Assembly: GCF_008033385.1 (NCBI RefSeq)
Contig: NZ_VOGY01000007.1
Span: forward strand, 186,001-250,000
DNA: 64,000 bases
Reading direction: 5' to 3'
Source: Algibacter pacificus
GTDB taxonomy: Bacteria; Bacteroidota; Bacteroidia; Flavobacteriales; Flavobacteriaceae
The notes under the pieces are model-generated. The model ran no database searches. It was not told the origin of the DNA and was given only the letters and a program-made list of their open reading frames with translations. The translations under genes and the position numbers were made by a program. Shown piece by piece: positions 16,126 through 25,113 of the stretch; positions within the stretch are counted from its first letter, which is position 1; each line of letters starts with the position of its first letter.

Positions 16126-18393
16126 TTATTTGAAATAATAAGAACCTGACCATTCATAATTCTTATTGCTAATTGTTAATTTATGTTCCGGTTCTGTATT
16201 CGTATTTGCTGTTATAAATAATTTAGAAACACCTTTAACAGTCGTAATCATGATTGCTGTATAATCTTCGGTATCTAAAACGACTTTTAAGTCGGCTATG
16301 TTACTTTTAGAGTTTACCGCAGATTCTGTTACGGTGCTATAACTTCCATGAGCTTCAATTGCAGATACAAACGTGGTGTTTTTTACATTTTTACGTCTTA
16401 AAAGCAAAGCAGCCTCTCTTCTTAAATTAAAATCTGGATCGTTTGCACCTATTCGGGTAAATAACAAATCGTCGGCAGCAGTAGTCACTGTGGTTAAGGT
16501 ATAAAACTTACCGTTATTTAACCAAGATAGTTTACTATTGTTACTTTGAGCCTTTGCCGATCCTTCAACAAATAAATGCTGGTACCCATTTTTAGTTCCT
16601 AAAGGTTTAAGTATTTCTGGTATTTTATATTCAAAATTAGTTTGCAAAACCTGCCCCAAAAAGTAATACGGAAAATCATATTGATTAGCTTTATCGGACG
16701 TTACTCTCATAAGATCTAAAACATAAGGTTTTTCGAAATCTTCATCTTTTATAACAGCCATGGTACGCAGCATTTCTGTTCCTGGATATGCATGAACATC
16801 TTTGGCACTGGCTACTTGAATACGTGTATCCTTTGAAGAAAAATAATTAAGGTCTGGGTGATATTTATTACCTGTTTCAAATTCACCTTTAAAATGAGAG
16901 GTTTCATTTTGGGTAACTGTATTATGAGCTATGGTTTGTTTAGCCCAAGTTTTATTTTCTTTTAAATAATTCCCGCCACCTTTTTGTTCAATATTTACAA
17001 AACGTGCTAAACCATAATCCTGAATAACCTCATCGCCGTTGTCGTATAATGAATACGATAATTTATCATAATGCCCGTGACTAGAACCTTGTGACGTATA
17101 TTTAAAAACAAGTTCTATCTCTTCGTTACGCAAAATACTTACACCACCTTGATTGCCATTAGGCCCATCGGTTAAGTTAATCGACTTTTTATCAAAGGGT
17201 TTTTCTTCGCCATTTTTTATTCCAAGTGCTACTGCTAAACCAGAATCGTCCAACAATACGCTATTTTGCAGCTTTGCAATACTTAACAACCCTGGATCTT
17301 GTCCTCCAAAATGATAAGAAATATCTACAGCACTAACTAAAGCACTGTTGTAATACGACATGCCTTTTTGACCATCGTTAAGAGGGAAAAACTCACCGTC
17401 GGCATCGGATAAGTTCAAAAGGGCTTTTATAGATTTTAGAAGTACACCCTCCTTATATTCAAAAATCTTCACCTCTGGTTTTACATGATGTAAACCTTCA
17501 GCAAAAATTAAAAAAGGATACATGGCATATCTTTGGTAGTATGGCCCTTCGTTATAATATCCATCCGGAGAAAAAGGCTCTTCAATATTTGCTAAAAATC
17601 CTGCTTTTCCATCTTTATTAATATATCCGCCGTCATCATCTTTAGCGGTTTTATCCATTTCCAAACCTCTAATACCATATAATGCACGGTTGATTAATTC
17701 CTCGTCATTCATAACCAAACCAATCATTCCAACTGCGGCATTTCCCCATGTACTATGGTTATGCACTCTGTTATAAAATTGTGGATTCTCTATAGAAATA
17801 TAATCGGCAAACGGCTTAAATAAATTAGTCTCTAATTTGTTTCTTTCTTCTTCCGTTAAATAATTATAAATACAATCGTAAGCCTGACTAACATACACCA
17901 ACCAATTAGAATCATTTAAACATTGCCAGAATAATTTACCTCTAGCATACGATCTTGTTTTAGGGTGTTTAGGTAATGTTTTGTACATACCCTCGTATTG
18001 CATAAGCATATTTTTTGCATATTTTGCATACTTTTCATCATTTAAAATTTGATATAAAACCCCTGCTTTTTGCAAAATGATCATGTTTCGTTTATGGCGT
18101 GCATGCGTATACCCACCCGAATAATCTTTTGGTATGGGCGTATCTATACCTAAGGCCATCTCGGTATCTACCTCGGCTTTGGTTTCAGCTAAACTTTTAT
18201 CGAAAATCGGGATATGTCCTAAATTTGCCCGAATATCCTTTACGCCTTTTTGAGTTAAAATCAAGTTTGGATGATTGCTTTCAGCTTCAACAGAAATGGC
18301 TTCTTGATTTTCATTTTCTGCTTTTTCTTTACAAGAAAGCATTATTAATAGGACGAGCGTTATAGCCAGGAAACTAGCTCTTGAATTATTCAT
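16126..18393 (-). CDS. PL17 alginate lyase, lipoprotein (oligoalginate lyase)
   Basis: A 755-residue exo-type lyase that releases unsaturated monomers from alginate oligosaccharides. I start it at the ATG at 18393. This gives a lipoprotein signal (ending VLLIMLSCKEK, lipidated cysteine near residue 20), whereas an upstream TTG lies in the operator. The N-terminal (alpha/alpha) domain has NHSTWGNAAVGM and SPDGYYNEGPYYQRYA, the His and Tyr active-site regions of PL17. The C-terminal heparinase II/III-like beta domain has SSHGHYDKLSYSLYD. It heads a PL17-kdgF unit with a promoter overlapped by two GntR-type operators. It probably acts in the periplasm or at the outer membrane. Confidence 0.92.
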   Translation of the reverse strand: MNNSRASFLAITLVLLIMLSCKEKAENENQEAISVEAESNHPNLILTQKGVKDIRANLGHIPIFDKSLAETKAEVDTEMALGIDTPIPKDYSGGYTHARHKRNMIILQKAGVLYQILNDEKYAKYAKNMLMQYEGMYKTLPKHPKTRSYARGKLFWQCLNDSNWLVYVSQAYDCIYNYLTEEERNKLETNLFKPFADYISIENPQFYNRVHNHSTWGNAAVGMIGLVMNDEELINRALYGIRGLEMDKTAKDDDGGYINKDGKAGFLANIEEPFSPDGYYNEGPYYQRYAMYPFLIFAEGLHHVKPEVKIFEYKEGVLLKSIKALLNLSDADGEFFPLNDGQKGMSYYNSALVSAVDISYHFGGQDPGLLSIAKLQNSVLLDDSGLAVALGIKNGEEKPFDKKSINLTDGPNGNQGGVSILRNEEIELVFKYTSQGSSHGHYDKLSYSLYDNGDEVIQDYGLARFVNIEQKGGGNYLKENKTWAKQTIAHNTVTQNETSHFKGEFETGNKYHPDLNYFSSKDTRIQVASAKDVHAYPGTEMLRTMAVIKDEDFEKPYVLDLMRVTSDKANQYDFPYYFLGQVLQTNFEYKIPEILKPLGTKNGYQHLFVEGSAKAQSNNSKLSWLNNGKFYTLTTVTTAADDLLFTRIGANDPDFNLRREAALLLRRKNVKNTTFVSAIEAHGSYSTVTESAVNSKSNIADLKVVLDTEDYTAIMITTVKGVSKLFITANTNTEPEHKLTISNKNYEWSGSYYFK

Positions 18394-18413
18394 ATGATTA
18401 GTCGTTAGTTTAA

Positions 18414-18467
18414 TTGGTTTACCAGTTTGGTTTACCAAATATAAGTATAATTATCACATAAGCCAAA
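18414..18467 (-). promoter_or_regulatory. PL17-kdgF promoter with tandem GntR-type operators
   Basis: On the minus strand TTTG (18467-18464), 20 bp, then TATATTTG (18443-18436) forms a consensus promoter with a start near 18430. TTGGTTTACCAG (18414-18425) and TTGGTTTACCAA (18427-18438) overlap the -7 box and start site, with centres 13 bp apart, a repressing geometry. Confidence 0.78.
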
Positions 18468-18807
18468 GAATGCTTTATAAATTCTAAATTTTAACAACTA
18501 GGACGTTATTTTTATTTTTTTAAAAATAAGTGATACCCTAAAAAAATAATTAAAAAATTATACTCAAATTGATTAAAAAGGTTAAATTATAGAATAAAAA
18601 GCACTCCCAATTTTAAAATGAATAGGTTTAAAATGGATTTCAATTTGTTTAAACAACATAAAAAAGCACCATTTATACCGTTCTTAACTTACCAAGCAAA
18701 TAAATTATAACTCATTTTATTTTTTTTAAACCATACATTATCAGTAACAATACAGGCTTTTAAGCCTATTTTATTATCTAAATTATTTAAAACAAACCTA
18801 GCATTTC

Positions 18808-18872
18808 TTGTTTATAATAAAAAATTAACTATATTTGGTAAACCAAACTGGTAAACCAAATTGGTATGGCAG
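18808..18872 (+). promoter_or_regulatory. susC promoter with three tandem GntR-type operators
   Basis: TTG (18808-18810), 19 bp, TATATTTG (18830-18837) is a perfect promoter. TTGGTAAACCAA (18835-18846), CTGGTAAACCAA (18848-18859) and the degenerate TTGGTATGGCAG (18861-18872) follow with centres exactly 13 bp apart. They overlap the -7 box and the start near 18844. Confidence 0.8.
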
Positions 18873-19031
18873 TTAAAATTTGTATTAATTACTAAGCTTT
18901 AATTTAAACTGATAAAAAAATATGAAACGCTAAAAAAAATTTAAGAAAACAACCAAACCAAGATGTTTGTTAAATCACCACGACAGCCAACACATATCTT
19001 ATTATTATTCTAATCTAAACGTATAAAACTA

Positions 19032-22000
19032 ATGAAAAAACACAAACGATTAAAAAAGGTTTACCTATTATTACTAGCCTTTTGTTTTGCTTTTACACTA
19101 AACGCACAACAAAAAACTGTTACAGGAACAGTGACTTCCGAAACTGATAACATGCCACTACCTGGCGTTAATGTTATAGTTAAAGGAACAACCACGGGAG
19201 CATCGACAGATTTTGATGGAAATTACTCTATAAATATAGAAGGAAGCGCTGCTGAATTAAGTTTTAGCTATATTGGATATGTATCCAAAACAATAACCAT
19301 AGGAAATCAATCTAAAATTAACGTGGCCTTAGCAGAAGATGTTAGCGCTCTAGAAGAAGTTGTAGTTGTTGGATATGGCGCTCGGAAAAAAAGTGACTTA
19401 ACGGGAGCTGTATCTTCAGTTAAAGCAGAAGAATTAAGTGCATTTCCCGTATTAAATGCCGAACAAGCACTTCAAGGACGTGCTGCCGGGGTTGTTGTAC
19501 AATCTAATAATGGAGGGGAACCGGGTGCTCCTATCAATATTAAAATTAGAGGTAACACCTCTATTAATGCAAGTAGTAGTCCACTTATTGTAGTTGATGG
19601 TTTTGTAGGTGCTAGTATGCCACAACCAAACGATATTCAATCTATGGAAGTTTTAAAAGATGCTTCTGCCACAGCAATTTACGGATCCAGAGGTTCTAAT
19701 GGTGTGGTTTTAGTAACTACAAAAAAAGGTAAGAGCGGAAAATTATCTATTGAAATAAATAGTAATTACGCAACGCAAACTACAGGAGATAAATTAGATT
19801 TATTAAATGCAGACGAATTTGCAGCTTACCAACAATTAAGAAACCCATCTTATGTTCAAGGAACCGAAGATACAGATTGGCAAGAACTACTGTACAAAAC
19901 AGGCCATACTCAAAACCACCAATTTTCTTTTTCTGGAGGAAGCGATAATATAAATTTCTATGCGTCTGCAAACTATTTTGAACAAGCAGGTGTTATTGTA
20001 AATTCAGATTACGAAAAAATGACCTTTTTATCAAATATTGATGCTCAAGTAACAGATAAATTAAAATTGGGGTTTAACCTTTTTGGAAGTAGAGCTACTA
20101 AAAATGGCGTTTCTACGCAATCTACAGGTGAAACTGCTAATGGAGGTGGTGATGATGTTATTTCACTATTAGTTAGATTTTCACCAGATTTAGGTATTTT
20201 TGATGAAAATGGTGATTATACAGTTAACTCTGTTGGAGACAACGTTGACAACCCTTATGCAGTAGCTACTGAACGTGTTAATGAAACAAAATCTGATAGA
20301 TATAGAGCAAATTTATATGCTAACTACGATATCATAGAGAATTTTACTTTTAAAACAACCTTTGGTTATAGTACCTTTAACGAAAACGTTGGAACATATA
20401 TTCCTAAAACGCTACTTATAACAGATGGAGGAAACAACGGGACTGCAGAAATCAATAACAGACAATCTACAACCTTATTAAGTGAAAATTACTTAACCTA
20501 CAAAACAGCTATTGGCAAAGGTGATTTAACTTTATTAGGTGGTTATTCCTATCAAAAAAATACAACCACTAGGTTTTCAGCAGGGGTACAAAACTTAATT
20601 GATGATGATTTTTCTTTCTATAACTTATCTGGTGGAGATACGCCATTAATTCCAGACTCTTCGATAGTAGAATCTGAAATTCAATCACAATTTGGTAGAA
20701 TAAATTATGATTATGATGATAAATATTTAATTACTGCTACAGTAAGACGCGATGGAGCTTCTAACTTTGCTTCAAACGAAAAATACGCTATTTTCCCTTC
20801 AGGAGCTATAGGTTGGAAAATATCAAATGAAGATTTTTTAATAGATCACGAAACCATCTCAAACTTAAAATTAAGAGCTAGTTATGGGTTAACAGGTAAC
20901 CAGGCTATTGATTCTTACCAATCCTTAGCAAAATTTGATAACATTAATGGCCTATACGGTGGCAGTGTTGTAAATGCAGTTGTACCAGATCAAGCTGCAA
21001 ATGACGATTTAAAATGGGAAACATCCTATCAAACAAATGTTGGTATAGACTTAGGTTTATTTAATAGTAAAATTTCGTTGTCTTTAGATTATTACAATAT
21101 CGACACTAAAGATCTTTTAATGGAAGATGGTAGTCAAGCGCAATATTTAGGTTTCCTTACAGCTGCTAGTTTAAGAAACGTAGGAGAGGTAAACAATCAA
21201 GGATTCGAAATATCATTAAACACCAGAAATATTACAAACGATAATTTTACTTGGACAACAGATTTTAACTGGGCTACTAATAAAAATGAGTTTAAAAAAT
21301 TATTAAATGGTCAAGATGTATTTTTAAATGCCGCACCAAGTTATTTATCATTAGGAGGTAGCACCCACGTTTTAAGAGAAGGTGAAGCTATTGGTGTATT
21401 TTACGGATATGAATACCGTGGTGTTTATGACGGTACTAACATTCCTGAAGGAACAGCTGTTTTTAATGGTGCCGTTGCCGGAGATGCCTTATACACCGAT
21501 GTTGCGGATGCTTCTGGTAACAGTGATGGATTGATTAATACAGACGATCAAAAGATAATAGGTGATCCAAATCCAGATTGGACTTTAGGTATAAACAATA
21601 ACTTCTCATACAAAGATTTCGATTTAAATATCTTTTTTCAAGGTGTTCAAGGTGGCGAGATATATAACCTAACAAAACTACAAGCTAATGTTGGAGATTC
21701 TAACACCACTAGAGATGTTTTAGATGCCTGGTCACCAACTAATACAGACTCAAATATCCCAACAGTATCTGGGGTAAGACGTTCAACTTCTAGATTTGTA
21801 GAAGACGGAAGCTATATTAGACTAAAAAACATTGCATTAGGTTACAACTTACCAGCAAACATTACTGAAAAGTTAGGATTAGATAATCTTAGATTATCAG
21901 TAAGTGCGCAAAACCTATTAACGTTCACTAGCTACTCTGGTTTAGATCCAGAAGTAAGCTATTCTGGTTCTGGTGGAAGTAGCGATTCTAAAGCGAACAC

Positions 22001-22073
22001 CACCCAAGGATTTGACTTTGGTAACTACCCAACAGTAAAATCGGTTACGATGAGCCTTAATGTGAAATTTTAA
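19032..22073 (+). CDS. susC: SusC-like TonB-dependent oligosaccharide transporter
   Basis: A 1013-residue outer-membrane transporter that imports alginate oligosaccharides with its SusD partner. It has a signal peptide (1-25, ending FTLNAQ), a carboxypeptidase-like regulatory domain (about 28-105, VTGTVTSETDNMPLPGVNV), a plug (about 110-230) with the SusC signature MEVLKDASATAIYGSRGSNG, and a 22-strand-type barrel to the C-terminus (SVTMSLNVKF). It is followed by susD after 24 bp. A GntR-controlled promoter and a 188-nt leader precede it. Alginate as substrate is inferred from the neighbouring PL17, PL6, kdgF and kdgK genes. Confidence 0.93.
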   Translation: MKKHKRLKKVYLLLLAFCFAFTLNAQQKTVTGTVTSETDNMPLPGVNVIVKGTTTGASTDFDGNYSINIEGSAAELSFSYIGYVSKTITIGNQSKINVALAEDVSALEEVVVVGYGARKKSDLTGAVSSVKAEELSAFPVLNAEQALQGRAAGVVVQSNNGGEPGAPINIKIRGNTSINASSSPLIVVDGFVGASMPQPNDIQSMEVLKDASATAIYGSRGSNGVVLVTTKKGKSGKLSIEINSNYATQTTGDKLDLLNADEFAAYQQLRNPSYVQGTEDTDWQELLYKTGHTQNHQFSFSGGSDNINFYASANYFEQAGVIVNSDYEKMTFLSNIDAQVTDKLKLGFNLFGSRATKNGVSTQSTGETANGGGDDVISLLVRFSPDLGIFDENGDYTVNSVGDNVDNPYAVATERVNETKSDRYRANLYANYDIIENFTFKTTFGYSTFNENVGTYIPKTLLITDGGNNGTAEINNRQSTTLLSENYLTYKTAIGKGDLTLLGGYSYQKNTTTRFSAGVQNLIDDDFSFYNLSGGDTPLIPDSSIVESEIQSQFGRINYDYDDKYLITATVRRDGASNFASNEKYAIFPSGAIGWKISNEDFLIDHETISNLKLRASYGLTGNQAIDSYQSLAKFDNINGLYGGSVVNAVVPDQAANDDLKWETSYQTNVGIDLGLFNSKISLSLDYYNIDTKDLLMEDGSQAQYLGFLTAASLRNVGEVNNQGFEISLNTRNITNDNFTWTTDFNWATNKNEFKKLLNGQDVFLNAAPSYLSLGGSTHVLREGEAIGVFYGYEYRGVYDGTNIPEGTAVFNGAVAGDALYTDVADASGNSDGLINTDDQKIIGDPNPDWTLGINNNFSYKDFDLNIFFQGVQGGEIYNLTKLQANVGDSNTTRDVLDAWSPTNTDSNIPTVSGVRRSTSRFVEDGSYIRLKNIALGYNLPANITEKLGLDNLRLSVSAQNLLTFTSYSGLDPEVSYSGSGGSSDSKANTTQGFDFGNYPTVKSVTMSLNVKF

Positions 22074-22097
22074 TACTAAACTAAAAAAACTGATATA

Positions 22098-23648
22098 ATG
22101 AAAACATATAAATATTTATTTTTATTGATAGGGCTATCAATGATAAGCTGTTCAGACTTAGAAGAAGAACCTGTAGGTTTATTATCTCCTACAACTTATT
22201 TTACGTCTCTAGACAAATTACAAGTAGCGGTTAATGGTGCTTATGGTTATATGCATAACAGGTTTTTCTTAACTCGTGAAACCGGCCTGACACTGATGCT
22301 TAGAAGTGATATGGTTGAAATTTCAGACCCTAACACAAGACAAGAAAGAATTGACCACGATGAATTTACTGATTTAGATGACAACGGACAAACATTAGTA
22401 AGCTGGCCAATAATGTATCAAATTGTAGCAGCGGCTAATCAAGCTATTGCAGGTGCAGAGACTGTAGATGCAGATGAAGCAGAAATAAATGCAATTGTTG
22501 CGCAAGCCTATTTTGCAAGAGCTTTAGCTTACTATCACTTAGTAAGACAATTTGGAGACATTCCTTACTTAAGTGAACCAGTAACCAATGTGGAAGAAGC
22601 AAATAATATAGAAAAAACAGCTGTTGCAGATGTTTACGCAAACATTATTGCCGACTTTACTTTTGCCAAAACATGGTTGCCATTAACTCAAGATAAAAGA
22701 TCTATACCATCGGCAGGAGCTGCTAGCTCTTATCTAGCTTCGGTGTATTTAACTATGGGAGACTACCCAATGGCTTATGCAGAAGCTAAAGATGTTATCT
22801 CTAAAAAGAATATTTACGGGTATGACTTAGAACCAGATTTTCAAAATTTATTTAATTCATCTGTAGTTCGCGATTCAAAAGAACCAATATTTACATTAGA
22901 TTATATTGGAGATACTTCTCTTGGAAATTATAGTACAGATTATCTAGTACCATTAACAGGAATTAGAGCAGATAATCAATATGGTTCTGGTCAAGAAGGC
23001 TGGGCTGTTACGGTTCCACCACTTAAAGCATACACGACTTGGGATGACAACGATTACAGAAAATCGGTTAGTTTTGATGCTACAGGTGTTTTTAACGGTG
23101 TTGAAAGAGCGTATAACCAACCTCCTACTGCTCAAGAATTAATAGACGACGCAGATAGTCAAGGAGGCTTTAATGCGGTAGACGCTAGAAATAAAAACCA
23201 ACCATATTGCGCAAAATACACACGTTTTAGAGGGGAATCTGGCGGAAACGGTAGAGCCTCTAGTCATGCATACTTACTGATGCGTTATGCAGAAGTATTA
23301 TTAATTGCTGCAGAAGCTGCTAACGAAGTTACTCCAGGAAGCCAAGAAGCTCACGACTGGGTTAATGAAGTAAGAGGAAGAGCTAGAGATGGAGCTGCAG
23401 GTAGTACACCAAGTGCGTCTCCAGCAGATGTTTCTGGATTATCTGGAGCTACCTTTACAGACATGGTTTTAGAAGAACGCCGATTAGAACTTGCTTTCGA
23501 ACTTAAAAGATGGTATGATATAGCTAGAAGAAAACTTGGTTCAGAGGTTTTCAGTGCATCTGGTTTAGAAGGCGCAAAGTCTTTTAGTGAAGACAATTAC
23601 TTATTAGCAATACCAGAAGTAGAGCAAGAGAGAAACCCAAATCTTTAA
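22098..23648 (+). CDS. susD: SusD-like surface glycan-binding lipoprotein
   Basis: A 516-residue partner lid of the SusC transporter. The lipoprotein signal ends LSMISCSDLEEE, so C18 is the lipidation site, and the acidic residues after it suit export to the cell surface in Bacteroidota. The tetratricopeptide-like helices and SusD blocks are present: AQAYFARALAYYHLVRQFGDIPYL, YLLMRYAEVLLIAAEA and EERRLELAFELKRWYDIAR. The C-terminus ERNPNL is a normal, if short, SusD ending. A terminator follows, which may reduce transcription into the GH88 gene. Confidence 0.93.
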   Translation: MKTYKYLFLLIGLSMISCSDLEEEPVGLLSPTTYFTSLDKLQVAVNGAYGYMHNRFFLTRETGLTLMLRSDMVEISDPNTRQERIDHDEFTDLDDNGQTLVSWPIMYQIVAAANQAIAGAETVDADEAEINAIVAQAYFARALAYYHLVRQFGDIPYLSEPVTNVEEANNIEKTAVADVYANIIADFTFAKTWLPLTQDKRSIPSAGAASSYLASVYLTMGDYPMAYAEAKDVISKKNIYGYDLEPDFQNLFNSSVVRDSKEPIFTLDYIGDTSLGNYSTDYLVPLTGIRADNQYGSGQEGWAVTVPPLKAYTTWDDNDYRKSVSFDATGVFNGVERAYNQPPTAQELIDDADSQGGFNAVDARNKNQPYCAKYTRFRGESGGNGRASSHAYLLMRYAEVLLIAAEAANEVTPGSQEAHDWVNEVRGRARDGAAGSTPSASPADVSGLSGATFTDMVLEERRLELAFELKRWYDIARRKLGSEVFSASGLEGAKSFSEDNYLLAIPEVEQERNPNL

Positions 23649-23682
23649 ACCCAATAAAAGCATATTAATTACCATTAGTTTT

Positions 23683-23720
23683 AAAACCTCATATCAAAAA
23701 TTGATACTGAGGTTTTTTTT
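23683..23720 (+). terminator. Terminator after susD
   Basis: AAAACCTCATATCAA (23683-23697) pairs with TTGATA (23701-23706) and TGAGGTTTT (23708-23716) around one bulged C and a 3-nt loop, followed by a T-run to 23720. No new promoter was seen before the GH88 gene, so readthrough is expected. Confidence 0.75.
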
Positions 23721-23770
23721 AACACCCTCTTTCGTTTTACTTAATACACCACTATTAAAGCAAAATCTTG

Positions 23771-24922
23771 ATGAAAAAACACCTATTAATCATTGCACTA
23801 ATAATTACCTTTTCAAGTTGTAAAAACAAAACTATTTCAGAAACTACTCCTGTAAACTTGAGATATAAAAAACTACTAGAATATCCATTAGATTCTTTAG
23901 CTCTACCAAGAAGTATTAATTTTAAAACAAATAAGATTAAAACTATAAAATCTACCGATTGGTGCAGTGGGTTTTTCCCAGGAAACCTTTGGCAGATTTA
24001 CGCCTTAACAGGAAACGACGCTTATAAAAACAAAGCCAAACAATGGACAGCTTATATTGAAAACGAAAAGTTTAATAACCGTACACACGATATGGGTTTT
24101 AAAATATTTTGCAGTTTTGGAAGCGGTTTAAAACATGAAAACAATGAAGATTACAAACAAATCATTGTTGAAAGTGCAAAAACGCTAAGCACGCGCTTTA
24201 ATGAAAACATAGGTAGTATTCGTTCGTGGGATTTCAATAAAGACGTTTGGCAATTCCCTGTCATTATAGATAACATGATGAACTTAGAATTACTGTTTGA
24301 AGCTACAAAAATCTCCAAAGACAGCACTTACCACAAATTAGCAATTAAACACGCTAACACCACCTTAAAAAATCATTTTAGACCCGATAACAGCTGTTTT
24401 CACGTGGTAGATTACGATACGGTTTCACACCAACCAAGAATGAAGGTGACACATCAAGGTTATAGTGATGAATCGGCTTGGGCACGTGGACAAGGTTGGG
24501 GCATTTACGGCTACACTATGGCCTATCGTTATACCAAGGATAAACGCTATTTAGATAGAGCTAAAGCTACGGCAGATTTCTTTATAAATCATAAAAACTT
24601 ACCCGAGGATGGTATTCCGTATTGGGACTTTAACGATCCAGCCATTCCAAATGCACCAAGAGATGTTTCAGCTGCAACGGTGGTTTCGTCTGCATTAGTA
24701 GAATTATATGGATATACCAAAAATGAAACTTACCTAAACTACAGTAAAAAAGTAGTAAACAGCCTAGAGTCGAAAAATTATCTTTTAGATGAAACGATTC
24801 AGGCACCTTTTATTTTAGATCACAGCACCGGAAATTGGCCTAAAAAAGATGAAGTGGATGAACCTATTGTTTATGGTGATTATTACTTTTTAGAAACATT
24901 AGTTAGACTTAAAGCGCAATAA
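23771..24922 (+). CDS. GH88 unsaturated glucuronyl hydrolase, lipoprotein
   Basis: A 383-residue enzyme of the GH88 (alpha/alpha)6 barrel family. GH88 enzymes hydrate the 4,5 double bond of terminal unsaturated uronates and so release the residue. I start it at the ATG at 23771. The lipoprotein signal ends IITFSSCKNK. Family motifs are WCSGFFPGNLWQIYALTG, THDMGFKIFCSFGSG (first catalytic aspartate), IIDNMMNLELLFEA (second aspartate) and SAWARGQGWGIYGYTMAYRYT. It follows susCD on the same strand. Known GH88 enzymes act on unsaturated gluco- or galacto-type uronates, while alginate lyase products have the manno configuration at C2. Its role in this locus is therefore an open question. Confidence 0.88.
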   Translation: MKKHLLIIALIITFSSCKNKTISETTPVNLRYKKLLEYPLDSLALPRSINFKTNKIKTIKSTDWCSGFFPGNLWQIYALTGNDAYKNKAKQWTAYIENEKFNNRTHDMGFKIFCSFGSGLKHENNEDYKQIIVESAKTLSTRFNENIGSIRSWDFNKDVWQFPVIIDNMMNLELLFEATKISKDSTYHKLAIKHANTTLKNHFRPDNSCFHVVDYDTVSHQPRMKVTHQGYSDESAWARGQGWGIYGYTMAYRYTKDKRYLDRAKATADFFINHKNLPEDGIPYWDFNDPAIPNAPRDVSAATVVSSALVELYGYTKNETYLNYSKKVVNSLESKNYLLDETIQAPFILDHSTGNWPKKDEVDEPIVYGDYYFLETLVRLKAQ

Positions 24923-24995
24923 AAATCTAACATCAATTTTTGCCCTGAGGTTTTAAAACTTACAAAGTTTATAAAATACTGTCTATAAAGGATTC

Positions 24996-25041
24996 AAAAA
25001 AAGGCTCCATAAAATTTATAAATTTTATGGAGCCTTTTTTT
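24996..25041. terminator. Perfect bidirectional terminator between GH88 and PL6
   Basis: Seven A plus GGCTCCATAAAATT (24996-25016) pair perfectly with AATTTTATGGAGCC plus seven T (25021-25041) across a TATA loop, 21 bp in all. It has a T-tract for either strand and insulates the convergent genes. Confidence 0.88.
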
Positions 25042-25113
25042 GAAGAACTCTTACAAAGTAAACGACTTCTAAAAGTACGTATATTAACTATAAACTGAAT
25101 TCAAATTAAAGTC

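Larger units (their letters stand above)
18394..19031. other. 638-bp divergent regulatory region, PL17-kdgF / susCD
   Basis: The left edge holds the PL17 leader, promoter and tandem operators. About 18470-18800 is A+T-rich with no gene or clear motif, apart from a small hairpin AGGCT/AGCCT at 18754-18767. The right half holds the susC promoter and triple operator (18808-18872) and a leader of about 188 nt before susC. No small ORF with coding character was seen. Confidence 0.6.

Noticed and set aside
18754-18767. AGGCTTTTAAGCCT hairpin in the PL17-susC gap as a terminator
   Set aside because: Five-base stem with a tiny loop and an interrupted T-tract; no transcript is predicted to end there.
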